Source: Herbaspirillum sp. (GTDB taxonomy: Bacteria > Pseudomonadota > Gammaproteobacteria > Burkholderiales > Burkholderiaceae_D). Taken from it: a stretch of 64,000 nucleotides of DNA. The notes beneath the pieces are model-generated. The model ran no database searches. It was not told the origin of the DNA and saw nothing but the letters and a program-made list of their open reading frames with translations. The DNA is taken from contig JAQGLY010000056.1 of NCBI GenBank assembly GCA_028292625.1, positions 1 through 64,000 of the forward strand, read 5' to 3'. This document shows positions 49,297-58,355 of the stretch, one piece after another. The stretch's first letter is position 1; the number at the start of each line of letters is the position of its first letter. A program made the translations under genes and the position numbers.

Positions 49297-50121
49297 TTAG
49301 GACTTGATGAACGCCAAGATATCAGCGTTGATCGTTTCGGCTTCCGTGGTGGGCATACCGTGCGGGAAGCCTTTGTAGGTTTTCAACGCGCCATTTTTCA
49401 GCAATTTGGCGCTCAGCGGCGCCGAGTCGGCATAGGGGACGATCTGATCATCGTCGCCATGCATCACCAGTGTCGGGACCGAGATCTTCTGTAGGTCCTC
49501 GGTAAAATCTGTCTGGGAAAAGGCCACAATGCCATCGTAGTGAGCCTTGGCGCCTCCTTCCATTGCCTGGCGCCACCAGTTCCGGATCACCCCTTCGGAC
49601 GTTTTGGCGCCCGGCCGGTTATAGCCGTAGAACGGGCCCCCGGCGACGTCGAGGTAAAACTGCGACCGGTTCTTGGCTACCTGCTCCTGGAATCCATCGA
49701 AGATGTCCTTGGGAAGACCTTCCGGATTCGCGGCTGTCCTGACCATAAGCGGTGTCACGGCGCTGATAAGCACAGCCTTGGCCACGCGACTCTCGCCGTG
49801 ACGCGCCAAATAATGCGCAACCTCACCGCCCCCGGTGGAGTGGCCGACGTGAATGGCGTTCTTCAAATCCAGATGCGCGGTAAGAGCCGCGAGATCATCG
49901 GCATAATGATCCATGTCGTGGCCGTCGTCCGACTGGGTTGAACGCCCGTGACCCCGGCGATCGTGCGCGATGACGCGAAAGCCGCGATTCAAGAAAAACA
50001 TCATCTGGGCGTCCCAGTCGTCAGCGCTCAGCGGCCAGCCGTGCGAGAACACTATTGGCTGTCCAGCTCCCCAGTCCTTGTAGAAAATGTCAATGCCGTC
50101 TGTTGTCTTGATGGTGTTCAT
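49297..50121 (-). CDS. Alpha/beta hydrolase, non-heme chloroperoxidase/arylesterase type
   Basis: The 274-residue cytosolic hydrolase has [25 protein letters not shown], the nucleophile elbow [13 protein letters not shown] (Ser98), the acid Asp in HGDDDQIVP and the His in PHGMPTTEA. This is the cofactor-free perhydrolase/chloroperoxidase and arylesterase subgroup, which hydrolyses esters and can form peracids. GGAGACC precedes the ATG. A 28-codon open frame with a good ribosome binding site lies directly upstream. It is 103 bp upstream of the exported hydrolase, same strand. Confidence 0.9.
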   Translation of the reverse strand: MNTIKTTDGIDIFYKDWGAGQPIVFSHGWPLSADDWDAQMMFFLNRGFRVIAHDRRGHGRSTQSDDGHDMDHYADDLAALTAHLDLKNAIHVGHSTGGGEVAHYLARHGESRVAKAVLISAVTPLMVRTAANPEGLPKDIFDGFQEQVAKNRSQFYLDVAGGPFYGYNRPGAKTSEGVIRNWWRQAMEGGAKAHYDGIVAFSQTDFTEDLQKISVPTLVMHGDDDQIVPYADSAPLSAKLLKNGALKTYKGFPHGMPTTEAETINADILAFIKS

Positions 50122-50154
50122 CGCTTGGTCTCCATGGTTGTGGTCGCTATGGAC

Positions 50155-50241
50155 CTAAGTTGTGGTGGCGGGAGCGGTAGCCAAACGCCGGAGAGGATTC
50201 GCGGGGGTCTTGGGATCGCGGATTGGCGTTACATCTGACAT
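50155..50241 (-). CDS. Possible 28-residue leader peptide upstream of the hydrolase
   Basis: On the minus strand an ATG at 50241 with CAGGAG seven bases upstream opens 28 codons and ends 33 bp before the hydrolase start. The peptide begins MSDVTPIRDPKTPANPLRR and ends in an Ala/Thr/Pro run. The placement and ribosome binding site support translation, but the length gives little statistical weight. It could be a regulatory leader peptide or a small protein. Confidence 0.35.
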   Translation of the reverse strand: MSDVTPIRDPKTPANPLRRLATAPATTT

Positions 50242-50610
50242 GGCTGGCTCCTGGTCAATCGGCGTAAGACGGCTGAGTTCATTGACGCCTCATTAGAGTT
50301 GCAGTGCAGTGGAAGTTCACAACCGTCAGGAACGGATTTGCATGCCACCAGCTGTCCAGCTTATCGGTCAAAAAGGGCCGCACTTTGCAGCATGTTTCGG
50401 CTTCAATGCAGCACCGGGCACTATGCGCCTTACTCTAGCTCTATCGTCATGTTTTTAGAAGCGATTTTCCCTGGCTGGATCAACTCACCAGCTGATCAAA
50501 ACCATTTCGCGGACTGGCCGTGTTGACACAGAAGAAGGTGCGGATGCCGTCTTGCGTAGCCTGCTCAACTTCCGTGTTAGGCTGACCCGGACTTTATAAC
50601 GGGGCGGAGG
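50242..50610. other. Gap before the TMEM175-type gene, no convincing gene
   Basis: The 369 bp hold only unsupported frames. TTTATAAC just before the next gene's GGCGGAGG ribosome binding site is a possible -10 region. I see no repeats or hairpins of note. Confidence 0.5.
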
Positions 50611-51222
50611 ATGGATACACGTCGACTAGAAGCGTTCAGTGATGGTGTGCTGGCAATCATCATTACCATCATGGTATTGGAGATGAAGGTTCCGCATGGC
50701 GCGGACTTCGCCGCATTGTGGCCATTGTGGCCGGTATTCCTCAGCTACATATTGAGTTTCGTTTACATTGGCATTTACTGGAACAATCACCACCACATGC
50801 TGCATGCCGCACAGCGCGTGAATGGTGCCATTCTGTGGGCGAACTCACATCTGTTGTTCTGGTTGTCGCTCATTCCATTCGCAACCGGCTGGATGGGTGA
50901 GAACCACTTTGCGCCGGTGCCGACTGCTCTATACGGAGTAGTGCTTTTGATGGCGGCTATCGCGTATTGGATCTTGCAGTGGGCGCTGATGCGAGAACAC
51001 GGCCACGATTCATTACTGACCCAAGCCGTGGGAGCGGACCTCAAGGGCAAGCTGTCGCCACTACTCTATCTGATCGCAATCATCTCCACATTTTTCCAAC
51101 AATGGATCGCACAGGCGATATACGTTTTGGTGGCCTTGTTATGGCTCCTTCCAGACCGTCGAATCGAGCGCACCGTGCGGAGCACAGGGAGCGACATGAA
51201 TGAACGCCGAGAGCGCCCCTGA
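50611..51222 (+). CDS. TMEM175-type potassium channel family protein (DUF1211)
   Basis: The 203-residue protein has six likely membrane helices and the family signature RLEAFSDGVLAIIITIMVLEMKVP in helix 1. The FSDG stretch and the Ile residues lining helix 1 form the filter in characterised bacterial TMEM175 channels, which assemble as tetramers of this single six-helix unit. A GGCGGAGG ribosome binding site precedes the ATG. It is expected in the inner membrane, conducting K+. Its neighbours do not indicate a role. Confidence 0.87.
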   Translation: MDTRRLEAFSDGVLAIIITIMVLEMKVPHGADFAALWPLWPVFLSYILSFVYIGIYWNNHHHMLHAAQRVNGAILWANSHLLFWLSLIPFATGWMGENHFAPVPTALYGVVLLMAAIAYWILQWALMREHGHDSLLTQAVGADLKGKLSPLLYLIAIISTFFQQWIAQAIYVLVALLWLLPDRRIERTVRSTGSDMNERRERP

Positions 51223-51366
51223 CACGTCAATGAGCCGGGACTGAATTCTTTGCCCGAAATGTTGAAATTTAAGGAGTTGAATAAGGTTCGGCGATTGGAT
51301 CGTGGAATGGCAATAGCGGTGCATGGCGTCACTCAACACCATGCACCGCCGGAGCGCTCGGACGCC

Positions 51367-52260
51367 TTAAGCCTGCTTGACCAATCCCGCGTCGCCCAAT
51401 GCGCAAAGCGCCATCGCGGACCAGTCGTGTTCAGCACCAATGCCTTGCGAACGCACCGCGAGGAAGCGATCGTGAACGAGGCTCGCCAGCGGCAGCGGAA
51501 CGCCAAGCGCTTCGGCGGCCGCCAGCATCAGGCGGTTGTCTTTCTGGCCGAGCGGCAGCGCGAAACCGGCCGGCTGGAAGCGCTGCGATGCGATCAACGG
51601 ACCATAGATCTTGTACGGCGGCGCGTTGAAGGTCGCGTTGGTCAGCAGATCGATGAGGTGCATCGGGTCTATCCCCGCCTTGCCCGCCACCCCGCATGCT
51701 TCGCCCAGGGTCTCGATGACCACGGACAACATAAAATTGCCAATCAGCTTCACCAGGTTCGCCTGCGACGGCTCGGCGCCGACGATACCGACCGACTGCC
51801 CGAGCTGTTCAAGCAGCGGCTTTGCCACGCTCAGATACTCGTCCGCGCCGGCGGCCATGATGAAGAGCTTGCGCGATGCCGCCGCATCGGGACGGCCGAA
51901 CACCGGCGCCGAGACGAAGCCCAGGCCGGCTTCACGATGCCTGGCGGCGAGTTCTTGTGCTGCCGCTACGCTGATCGTGCTCATCGAAATATGCAGCGCA
52001 CCCGGTTTCAGGCCCGCAACGATACCCGCCTCGCCGAGCGTAACCGAGGTGAGCGCGGCGTCGTCGGACACCATCGTGAACACGACTTCGGCACCATGCG
52101 CGGCCTGCGCCGGACTGGCCGCCACCGTGGCGCCTGCTTTGCGCAGCGGTTCGGCGCGTGCCGGGTTACGGTTGAAAACGCGCACGTCGTGCCCCGACTC
52201 GACCAGGTTCATCGCAATCGCGGCGCCCATCGAGCCCAGCCCTATAAATCCAATCTGCAT
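51367..52260 (-). CDS. NAD(P)-dependent beta-hydroxyacid dehydrogenase (3-hydroxyisobutyrate dehydrogenase family)
   Basis: The 297-residue protein begins MQIGFIGLGSMGAAIAMNLV with the GxGxMG nucleotide loop, followed by VFNRNPARAEPL, where the Arg suggests NADPH. The catalytic lysine is in ANLVKLIGNFML near residue 170. Relatives include tartronate semialdehyde, glyoxylate and succinic semialdehyde reductases. It lies 40 bp after yqhD in the same direction, so the two are probably one aldehyde-detoxification operon (inference). Confidence 0.88.
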   Translation of the reverse strand: MQIGFIGLGSMGAAIAMNLVESGHDVRVFNRNPARAEPLRKAGATVAASPAQAAHGAEVVFTMVSDDAALTSVTLGEAGIVAGLKPGALHISMSTISVAAAQELAARHREAGLGFVSAPVFGRPDAAASRKLFIMAAGADEYLSVAKPLLEQLGQSVGIVGAEPSQANLVKLIGNFMLSVVIETLGEACGVAGKAGIDPMHLIDLLTNATFNAPPYKIYGPLIASQRFQPAGFALPLGQKDNRLMLAAAEALGVPLPLASLVHDRFLAVRSQGIGAEHDWSAMALCALGDAGLVKQA

Positions 52261-52300
52261 GATAAAACTCCCAATGAAAAGTTAAGCGAACAACACAGCG

Positions 52301-53455
52301 TCAAACCGCAAGCTGATAGACCTGGCGGCTGATTTCGGGCGTCACGTCGCCGTCTTCGCCCAATGCCGTCATACCGTGTTCTGTCAGTTTCGCGATCAAG
52401 GTGTCAATCGAGCCGTCGCCGATCTGATAGTCGCTCAGACGCGTCGCGACGGTCATCCGTTCGAAGAACTCGCGCGTCGCAGCGATCGCCGCGGTGATGC
52501 GCTCGTCTTCGGTGCCTTGCGTGATGTTCCACACGCGCTCGGCGTACTGCAGCAGCTTCCCACGCTTCTGTTCGCGGCGCACGGTGAGCATCGCCGGCAG
52601 CACGATCGCGAGCGTTTGCGCGTGATCCAGTCCGTGCAGCGCGGTAAGCTCGTGACCGAGCATATGCGTCGCCCAGTCCTGCGGCACGCCCGAGCCGATC
52701 AGGCCGTTGAGCGCCAAGGTCGCAGTCCACATCAGGTTGGCGCGGACATCGTAGTTGTGCGGTTCCGCGAGCGCTTGCGGGCCGACTTCGGTCAGCGTGA
52801 TGAGCAATCCTTCTGCAAAGCGGTCCTGCACCTTTGCTTCGACCGGGTAGGTAAGGTATTGTTCGACGATATGGACGAACGCATCGACCACGCCGTTGGC
52901 GATTTGCCGCGGCGGCAATGAATAGGTCGTCGTCGGGTCGAGCACCGAGAAAACCGGATAGGTGGCGTCGCTCGTAAAGAACAATTTGTCGCCCTTCGCA
53001 CGGTAGCTGACGACGCTGCCATTGTTCATCTCCGAACCGGTTGCGGGCAGCGTCAGCACGCTGCCGAACGGCACTGCATCGTGCACGGGGGTCTGCTTGG
53101 CCAGGATGTCCCACGGTTCGCCGTCGAACTTCAACGCGGCCGCGATGAATTTCGTACCGTCAATCACCGAGCCGCCGCCGACCGCAAGCAGGAAGTCGAT
53201 GTTCTTCTCGCGTGCGAGCGCGACCGCTTCCATCAGGGTTTCGTAAGTTGGATTCGGTTCGATGCCGCCGAACACGAACGACACGCGGTCACCCAGCGCC
53301 GCCTGCACCTGCGCGAGCACGCCGTTGCTCTTGATGCTGCCGCCGCCGGAGGTGATCAGCACGCGCGCCTCACGCGGCACTTCCGCGTCAAGCGCGGCGA
53401 TCTGGCCTGCGCCGAAAATGATTTTGGTCGGATTGTGGAAAGTGAAATTTTGCAT
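52301..53455 (-). CDS. yqhD: NADPH-dependent aldehyde reductase YqhD (iron-containing alcohol dehydrogenase family)
   Basis: The 384-residue protein closely resembles E. coli YqhD along its length: MQNFTFHNPTKIIFGAGQI, FGGIEPNPTYETLMEAV, LAVGGGSVIDGTKFIAAA, LTLPATGSEMNNG, NGVVDAFVHIVEQY and MLGHELTALHGLDHAQTLA. The Asp and His residues of the last two stretches bind the metal. YqhD reduces a broad range of aldehydes, including those from lipid peroxidation and glyoxal, with NADPH. I start at the ATG at 53455, preceded by AGAGGA. An operator shared with the divergent-side TetR gene lies just upstream. Confidence 0.93.
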   Translation of the reverse strand: MQNFTFHNPTKIIFGAGQIAALDAEVPREARVLITSGGGSIKSNGVLAQVQAALGDRVSFVFGGIEPNPTYETLMEAVALAREKNIDFLLAVGGGSVIDGTKFIAAALKFDGEPWDILAKQTPVHDAVPFGSVLTLPATGSEMNNGSVVSYRAKGDKLFFTSDATYPVFSVLDPTTTYSLPPRQIANGVVDAFVHIVEQYLTYPVEAKVQDRFAEGLLITLTEVGPQALAEPHNYDVRANLMWTATLALNGLIGSGVPQDWATHMLGHELTALHGLDHAQTLAIVLPAMLTVRREQKRGKLLQYAERVWNITQGTEDERITAAIAATREFFERMTVATRLSDYQIGDGSIDTLIAKLTEHGMTALGEDGDVTPEISRQVYQLAV

Positions 53456-53478
53456 GGCATCCTCTATTACTAAGTCAA

Positions 53479-53493
53479 TATGACCGGTCGTCT
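53479..53493. promoter_or_regulatory. TetR operator before yqhD
   Basis: TATGACCGGTCGTCT is identical to the copy at 54178-54192 in the promoter of the neighbouring TetR gene. Its core GACCGGTC is palindromic. It lies 24 bp before the yqhD start codon. Confidence 0.75.
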
Positions 53494-53563
53494 TAACCGG
53501 GATGAAATAAAGAGCATCGGGATCGGGATCGGGACACACGCGCCGCCGTGCGAACCGCGACGC

Positions 53564-54166
53564 TCAGGGTGTGGATTTGAAGAACAGATCGAACATCGAA
53601 TGCACGCAGGTTTTCAGCGGCTCGACCGAGTCTTCCAGCTTCATGCGCAACAGACTGCCTTCCCATGCGTTCCAGAACAGGTCGGCCATCGCGTCAGCCG
53701 GAATATCGCGCCGTACGGCCCCATAGTCCTGCCCGCGGCGAAGGTAGTCGGCAAATCCGACGCGCCATTCCTCGACCGTATGGCGCGCGGCATCGCGGCA
53801 CAGCTCGCTCGACTGCGCGATCTCGCCGGCGAAGTTGCCGAGCAGGCAACCGCAACGATCTTCGCAAGCCTCGTAATCGGCGGTGATTCGCTCATAGATG
53901 CTGCGCAGGGCGAGCAGCGGGTCGGGTGAATCCGCTTCACGCGAATATTGTTTCCACTCGGCTGCCTGGTCGTCGGCATAGTGGCGCAGAATCGCCGCGC
54001 CGAACGCCTCCTTGCTGTCGAAGTAGTTGTAGAACGAACCCTTCGGAACCCCGGCGCGCTCGACGATGTCCTTCACGCCTGTGCCGTGATAACCCTTCTC
54101 GGCAAATAGCGTGACGCCTGCTTCAAGCAGTTTTTGGCGGAAATCTTCGGTGCGGCGTGCATTCAT
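53564..54166 (-). CDS. TetR-family regulator, probable repressor of yqhD
   Basis: The 200-residue protein has a TetR helix-turn-helix (FAEKGYHGTGVKDIVERAGVPKGSFYNYFDSKEAF, residues about 21-55). The ligand domain has clustered cysteines at 101, 105 and 107 (CEDRCGCLLGN) and another at 123, which could sense electrophiles as in NemR-like regulators (inference). I start at 54166 because a consensus -10 box lies seven bases upstream, giving a leaderless message; an ATG at 54175 overlaps that box. It is upstream of yqhD on the same strand, and identical operators precede both genes. Confidence 0.9.
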   Translation of the reverse strand: MNARRTEDFRQKLLEAGVTLFAEKGYHGTGVKDIVERAGVPKGSFYNYFDSKEAFGAAILRHYADDQAAEWKQYSREADSPDPLLALRSIYERITADYEACEDRCGCLLGNFAGEIAQSSELCRDAARHTVEEWRVGFADYLRRGQDYGAVRRDIPADAMADLFWNAWEGSLLRMKLEDSVEPLKTCVHSMFDLFFKSTP

Positions 54167-54202
54167 GGCGATCATTATATGACCGGTCGTCTCAAACGTG
54201 CA
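54166..54202 (-). promoter_or_regulatory. Leaderless promoter of the TetR gene with operator in the spacer
   Basis: On the minus strand TTGCAC, an 18-bp spacer and TATAAT (54179-54174) end seven bases before the ATG at 54166. The operator copy (54178-54192) fills the spacer and touches the -10 box, so binding would block RNA polymerase and give autoregulation. Confidence 0.65.
54178..54192. promoter_or_regulatory. TetR operator in its own promoter
   Basis: TATGACCGGTCGTCT, identical to 53479-53493. Fifteen identical bases at two promoters 700 bp apart are unlikely by chance and define the regulator's probable site. Confidence 0.75.
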
Positions 54203-54324
54203 AGGACCTAGTTTGAAAGAGTTGTATCAGAGCCTGGTATCAGCCCAAAAACGAGCGTTCAAACCAGAGCTGGTTTGCAGTTCAGTATAGACTGACCATT
54301 CAATGGCTATCTGGCAGAAACATC

Positions 54325-54576
54325 TTGGAAAATATTAATGAAACCACCATCGCTCGGTTAATCGAGCGCTTGAAAATCCTGGAATACGCGATTAGAAAAT
54401 CGCTCACGGTTCGGGAAGAGCAAGAGGACGACGCCGACCCACAACACAGGGCCGAGGCGGAACGTTGTGGAATACCGGCCGAGGACTTGACTACAAAAGG
54501 TGAACTTCTCAATGCGGTACAGACGGCGGTTCGCTCAATTCAGGCAAAGGCCGGCGGAAGGGAAAACAGGCCATAG
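54325..54576 (+). CDS. Small hypothetical protein
   Basis: An 83-codon open frame begins with TTG and encodes a mostly helical, charged protein (ETTIARLIERLKILEYAIRKSLTV, then a QEDDADPQHRAEAERCG stretch). The amphipathic first helix and ordinary amino acid composition suggest it could be real. It has no ATG or GTG start and only a weak ribosome binding site, and I do not recognise it. It converges on the uvrA-like gene. Confidence 0.35.
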   Translation: MENINETTIARLIERLKILEYAIRKSLTVREEQEDDADPQHRAEAERCGIPAEDLTTKGELLNAVQTAVRSIQAKAGGRENRP

Positions 54577-54610
54577 CCGACCCAGGAACCACCTATCCTC
54601 CGCACCATGT

Positions 54611-57190
54611 TTATTCATTCTGCCCAGATAAAAACCGTTCCAGATAAGGCGCAGTCCGGCTGCGCTTCGATTTGACCAGATCCGCCGGCGAGCCCGACGC
54701 CACCACCGTACCGCCTTCATCGCCGGCGCCCGGTCCGATATCGATTACCCAGTCGCTCGCGGCAATCACCCGCATATCGTGTTCCACCACGATCACGGTA
54801 TTGCCGGCGTCCGACAAGGTATGCAATTGCGCGATCAGCTTTTCGACGTCGGCCGGATGCAGGCCGGTAGTCGGCTCATCCAGCACGTACAGCAAGTCGC
54901 CGCGCCTGGCGCGCTGCAACTCGGTCGCCAGCTTGATGCGCTGCGCTTCACCGCCGGATAATTCGGTCGCCGGCTGGCCCAGCCGAAGATAACCCAGACC
55001 CACTTCCTGCAACATGCTCAGTGAGCGCTGCACCTGCGGCTCATCAGCGAAAAACGCTGAGGCGGTATCGACGGTCATGCTGAGTACATCGGCGATATTC
55101 TGGCCGCGGTATTTAATTTTCAGTGTATTTTCGCTATACCGCGCGCCATGGCAGGCCGGGCAGGGCGCGTACACGCTAGGCAAAAACAACAGTTCGACCA
55201 TGACCGAGCCTTCGCCTGCGCAGGTCGGGCAGCGGCCTTTCGCCACATTGAAGGAAAAATGACCGGCGCCGTAGCGGCGCGCGCGGGCGGTCTTGGTGGC
55301 GGCAAATATGCGCCGCACGTGATCGAACAGACCGGTGTATGTCGCAAGATTGGAGCGCGGGGTTCGCCCGATCGGTTTTTGATCGACGCGTATCAGACGT
55401 TTGATCTTCTCCCGTCCCTCGGCGATCCGGCCGCCGGAAACAATGGCGGCGACATATTCCTCGCTTTCTTCGTCCGGCTCCTTTTCCAGCGTCTGGCCAA
55501 GTGCCTGCGTCACCAGATCCACCAGCACCTGACTGACCAGGCTGGACTTGCCGGAACCGGACACGCCGGTCACGCTGGTCAACACGCCAAGCGGAAAATC
55601 GACATCCAGATTATCCAGATTATTGCGCGTGACCTGCCGCAGTTTCAGAAAGCCAACCGGGGTGCGGGGCGTTCTGGGCGGCAGCGGGCCGCGCGCAAAC
55701 AGATAACGCCCGGTTTGCGATGCCGCTACCGATTGCAGGTTTGCCGGCACACCGCTATACAAAATGTGACCGCCGTTTTCGCCGGCGGAGGGGCCCACGT
55801 CCACAATCCAATCCGCATGCCGGATAACATCCAGCGAATGCTCGACCACGAACAGCGAATTGCCGGAGACCTTCAGGCGCTCCAGTGCACGCAGCAATGC
55901 TTCGGTATCGGCCGGATGCAGGCCGGCGGAGGGCTCGTCCAGCACATACACGACGCCGAACAGATTGGAGCGCACCTGGGTGCCGAGCCGCAGCCGCTGC
56001 AACTCTCCCGGCGACAAGGTCGGCGTGCTGCGCTCCAGCGTCAGATAACCCAGTCCCAGTTCCAGCAGTACGTCCAGACGGGCGATCAGATCGGCCGCGA
56101 TGCGCTGTTTCACGATTTGCTTTTCCGGATGGTTTTTCGCATCCGCTGCCTGCTTGCCTGTTTGATTCTCTGGCGGGTTACCTGAAGCGCCGGCCGCGAA
56201 GGGCTTGAAGATTTCCGCCAGCTGCTTCAGCGACAAGCGCGAGATCTCGGCAATATCATGGCCGCCGAATGTCACCGACAGCGACTCCGAACGCAGCCGT
56301 TTTCCGTGACAAAGCGGGCAGTCGTTGCTGACCATGTATTGCGCGGCGCGCTTTTTCATCGACGCGCTTTCGGTGTTCGCAAATGTCTGCAGCACATACT
56401 TTCGTGCGCTGGTGAACGTGCCCTGATAGCTGGGTTCCTCCTTGCGCTTCAGCGCCTGTCTGACCTCGGCCGGCGTGAAGCCGGCATACACCGGCACCAC
56501 CGGCTGCTCGTCGGTAAACAAAATCCATTTGCGATCTTTCTTCGACATCTCGCGCCATGGCGTGTCGACGTCGTAGCCGAGAGTGACCAGGATGTCGCGC
56601 AGGTTCTGGCCATGCCATGCGGTGGGCCACGCGGCGATGGCGCGCTCCCGAATCGTCAGGGTGTCATCCGGCACCATCGATTGTTCGGTGACTTCGTATA
56701 CGCGTCCCAGTCCGTGACAGCGCGGGCACGCGCCTTCGGCAGTGTTGGGTGAAAACGATTCGGCATACAGCAACGGCTGTCGGGCCGGGTAGTCGCCGGC
56801 GCGCGAATACAGCATGCGCAGGGAATTGGATAGCGTGGTGACGCTGCCGACCGACGAGCGCGTGGTCGGCGAGCCGCGCTGCTGCTGTAGTGCGACGGCC
56901 GGCGGCAGGCCAGTGATTTCGTCGACCTCCGGCACCGGCATTTGATGGAACAGGCGGCGCGCATAGGGCGACACGGATTCCAGATAGCGTCGCTGCGCCT
57001 CGGCATACAGGGTGCCGAATGCGAGCGAGGATTTGCCGGAACCGGACACGCCTGTAAAAACCACCAAGGCATCACGCGGGATCGCCAGATCGACGTTTTT
57101 CAGGTTATGTTCGCGCGCGCCCCGTACCTGAACGAAACCGGTCCGGTGCTGCTGTACTGGCGGCTGTGACGGCGGATTGCTTTTGTACAT
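54611..57190 (-). CDS. UvrA-like ABC excision protein (class II UvrA)
   Basis: The 859-residue protein has two ABC ATPase halves, each with Walker A GVSGSGKSSL (near residues 48 and 540), signatures LSPGELQRLRLGTQ and LSGGEAQRIKLATE, and Walker B VYVLDEPSAGLHPAD and LYVLDEPTTGLHPAD. Zinc-type Cys pairs occur as CPRCHG, CPLCHG, CPTCAG and CPACHG. It is shorter than housekeeping UvrA (about 940). The stretch after the first zinc region does not look like the UvrB-binding domain, as in class II UvrA2/DrrC proteins linked to drug resistance or stress. The zinc half starts and ATP motifs look intact. Confidence 0.87.
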   Translation of the reverse strand: MYKSNPPSQPPVQQHRTGFVQVRGAREHNLKNVDLAIPRDALVVFTGVSGSGKSSLAFGTLYAEAQRRYLESVSPYARRLFHQMPVPEVDEITGLPPAVALQQQRGSPTTRSSVGSVTTLSNSLRMLYSRAGDYPARQPLLYAESFSPNTAEGACPRCHGLGRVYEVTEQSMVPDDTLTIRERAIAAWPTAWHGQNLRDILVTLGYDVDTPWREMSKKDRKWILFTDEQPVVPVYAGFTPAEVRQALKRKEEPSYQGTFTSARKYVLQTFANTESASMKKRAAQYMVSNDCPLCHGKRLRSESLSVTFGGHDIAEISRLSLKQLAEIFKPFAAGASGNPPENQTGKQAADAKNHPEKQIVKQRIAADLIARLDVLLELGLGYLTLERSTPTLSPGELQRLRLGTQVRSNLFGVVYVLDEPSAGLHPADTEALLRALERLKVSGNSLFVVEHSLDVIRHADWIVDVGPSAGENGGHILYSGVPANLQSVAASQTGRYLFARGPLPPRTPRTPVGFLKLRQVTRNNLDNLDVDFPLGVLTSVTGVSGSGKSSLVSQVLVDLVTQALGQTLEKEPDEESEEYVAAIVSGGRIAEGREKIKRLIRVDQKPIGRTPRSNLATYTGLFDHVRRIFAATKTARARRYGAGHFSFNVAKGRCPTCAGEGSVMVELLFLPSVYAPCPACHGARYSENTLKIKYRGQNIADVLSMTVDTASAFFADEPQVQRSLSMLQEVGLGYLRLGQPATELSGGEAQRIKLATELQRARRGDLLYVLDEPTTGLHPADVEKLIAQLHTLSDAGNTVIVVEHDMRVIAASDWVIDIGPGAGDEGGTVVASGSPADLVKSKRSRTAPYLERFLSGQNE

Positions 57191-57317
57191 CGCTAACCTT
57201 CAGACGTTCTTTCCGGAGAACGTAGTTGCCGGAAAAACTGTGACTGAAGCTTATGGCGATAGTTCTGGCCTGCGCGACGGCATCAAGCCGCCGGCTGTGC
57301 ACTGTTTTGTTGCGACG

Positions 57318-58355
57318 CTAATATCCCTTTCCTGCATCCACCAGATTTTCCAGCGGCAGCCCCGCAAGATGGCGCCGCAAATTCCCGAAAACCAGTTGCA
57401 TGGTTTCGGTCATATAGCTGGTCGGATCGTCCGCGCCGACGTGCGGATTGATCATCAGATTGGGCGTGGACCAGAGCGCTGACGAGGAGGGCAGCGGTTC
57501 GCCCGGCAGCACGTCCAGGATCGCGTTATTCAGATGGCCCCGATTGAGAAGCTCGACGAGCGCCTCGTGATCCAGAACGCCGGCGCGGCCGATATTGATC
57601 AGCCCGGCCCCCGGCTTTGCGGCTTCCAGCGCCGCGCGGTCGACCAGATTCCGGGTTTCGGCGGTGAGCGGCGTGGCGATGACGATAAAGTCGGCCTGCC
57701 TGAGCGCATCGTGCAACTGGCTGGGCGGATAGACTTGCTCGACACCGGGCACGCTTTTTCCGGAACGCCGGACGCCGGAAATCCTCAAGCCGAGGATCTG
57801 CCCCGCGGCCACCGCGGCTTGTCCCAGGTCGCCAAGACCGATGACAAGCAGAGACTTGCCCCGGATCAGCGGCGTAAAAATCTGGTCCCAGCGCGCCTGC
57901 CGCTGATTCCAGACGATTTCCGGAAGGCGCGCGTTGAGCGCCAGCAAAGACATGATGAGAAACTCGCGCGCTTTGGCGACATGCACACCGCTATTGTTGG
58001 TCAGCTGCACGTTCGGCGGCAACCAGTCCAGCGGCATCACATCCTCCACGCCCGCGTCGATAAGATGAATGAATTTGAGCCGCGGGGCGGCTTCGGCCAA
58101 GGTCCGGCGCGGAAAACGAGGATCGCCGATGACGCCGGAAGAAGTCACCAGTACGGTTGCGGTCGACAATCTCAGGTCGATTTCTTCCAGGTCGGTATTG
58201 ACCGTAAAACGCACGTCGTCCTCCAGCCCCGGGTTGCTCAGCTGGGCGGCTTCAATGAGTTCGGGGGTCAGCCAAAAGGGCCGGGGCTTGCTTGTCGAAT
58301 TTTCGAGATGAACATGTATCCGATGACTTCCATTGGGTTCAACGTCAGCGGTCAT
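57318..58355 (-). CDS. D-2-hydroxyacid dehydrogenase
   Basis: The 345-residue NAD-dependent dehydrogenase has the Rossmann loop LLVIGLGDLGQAAVAAG near residue 167, the catalytic Arg in INIGRAGVLDHEALVELL, the Glu in LDVLPGEPLP and the His in INPHVGADDPTSY. The ATG at 58355 overlaps the amidase stop (ATGA), so it is translationally coupled and last in the DUF1989 operon. Interconversion of a 2-oxoacid and its D-hydroxyacid would follow nitrogen removal by upstream enzymes (inference). Confidence 0.9.
   Translation of the reverse strand: MTADVEPNGSHRIHVHLENSTSKPRPFWLTPELIEAAQLSNPGLEDDVRFTVNTDLEEIDLRLSTATVLVTSSGVIGDPRFPRRTLAEAAPRLKFIHLIDAGVEDVMPLDWLPPNVQLTNNSGVHVAKAREFLIMSLLALNARLPEIVWNQRQARWDQIFTPLIRGKSLLVIGLGDLGQAAVAAGQILGLRISGVRRSGKSVPGVEQVYPPSQLHDALRQADFIVIATPLTAETRNLVDRAALEAAKPGAGLINIGRAGVLDHEALVELLNRGHLNNAILDVLPGEPLPSSSALWSTPNLMINPHVGADDPTSYMTETMQLVFGNLRRHLAGLPLENLVDAGKGY

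Noticed and set aside
50299..50526. 75-codon frame before the TMEM175-type gene
   Set aside because: There is no start signal or family resemblance, and its Cys/Ser-rich composition looks random.
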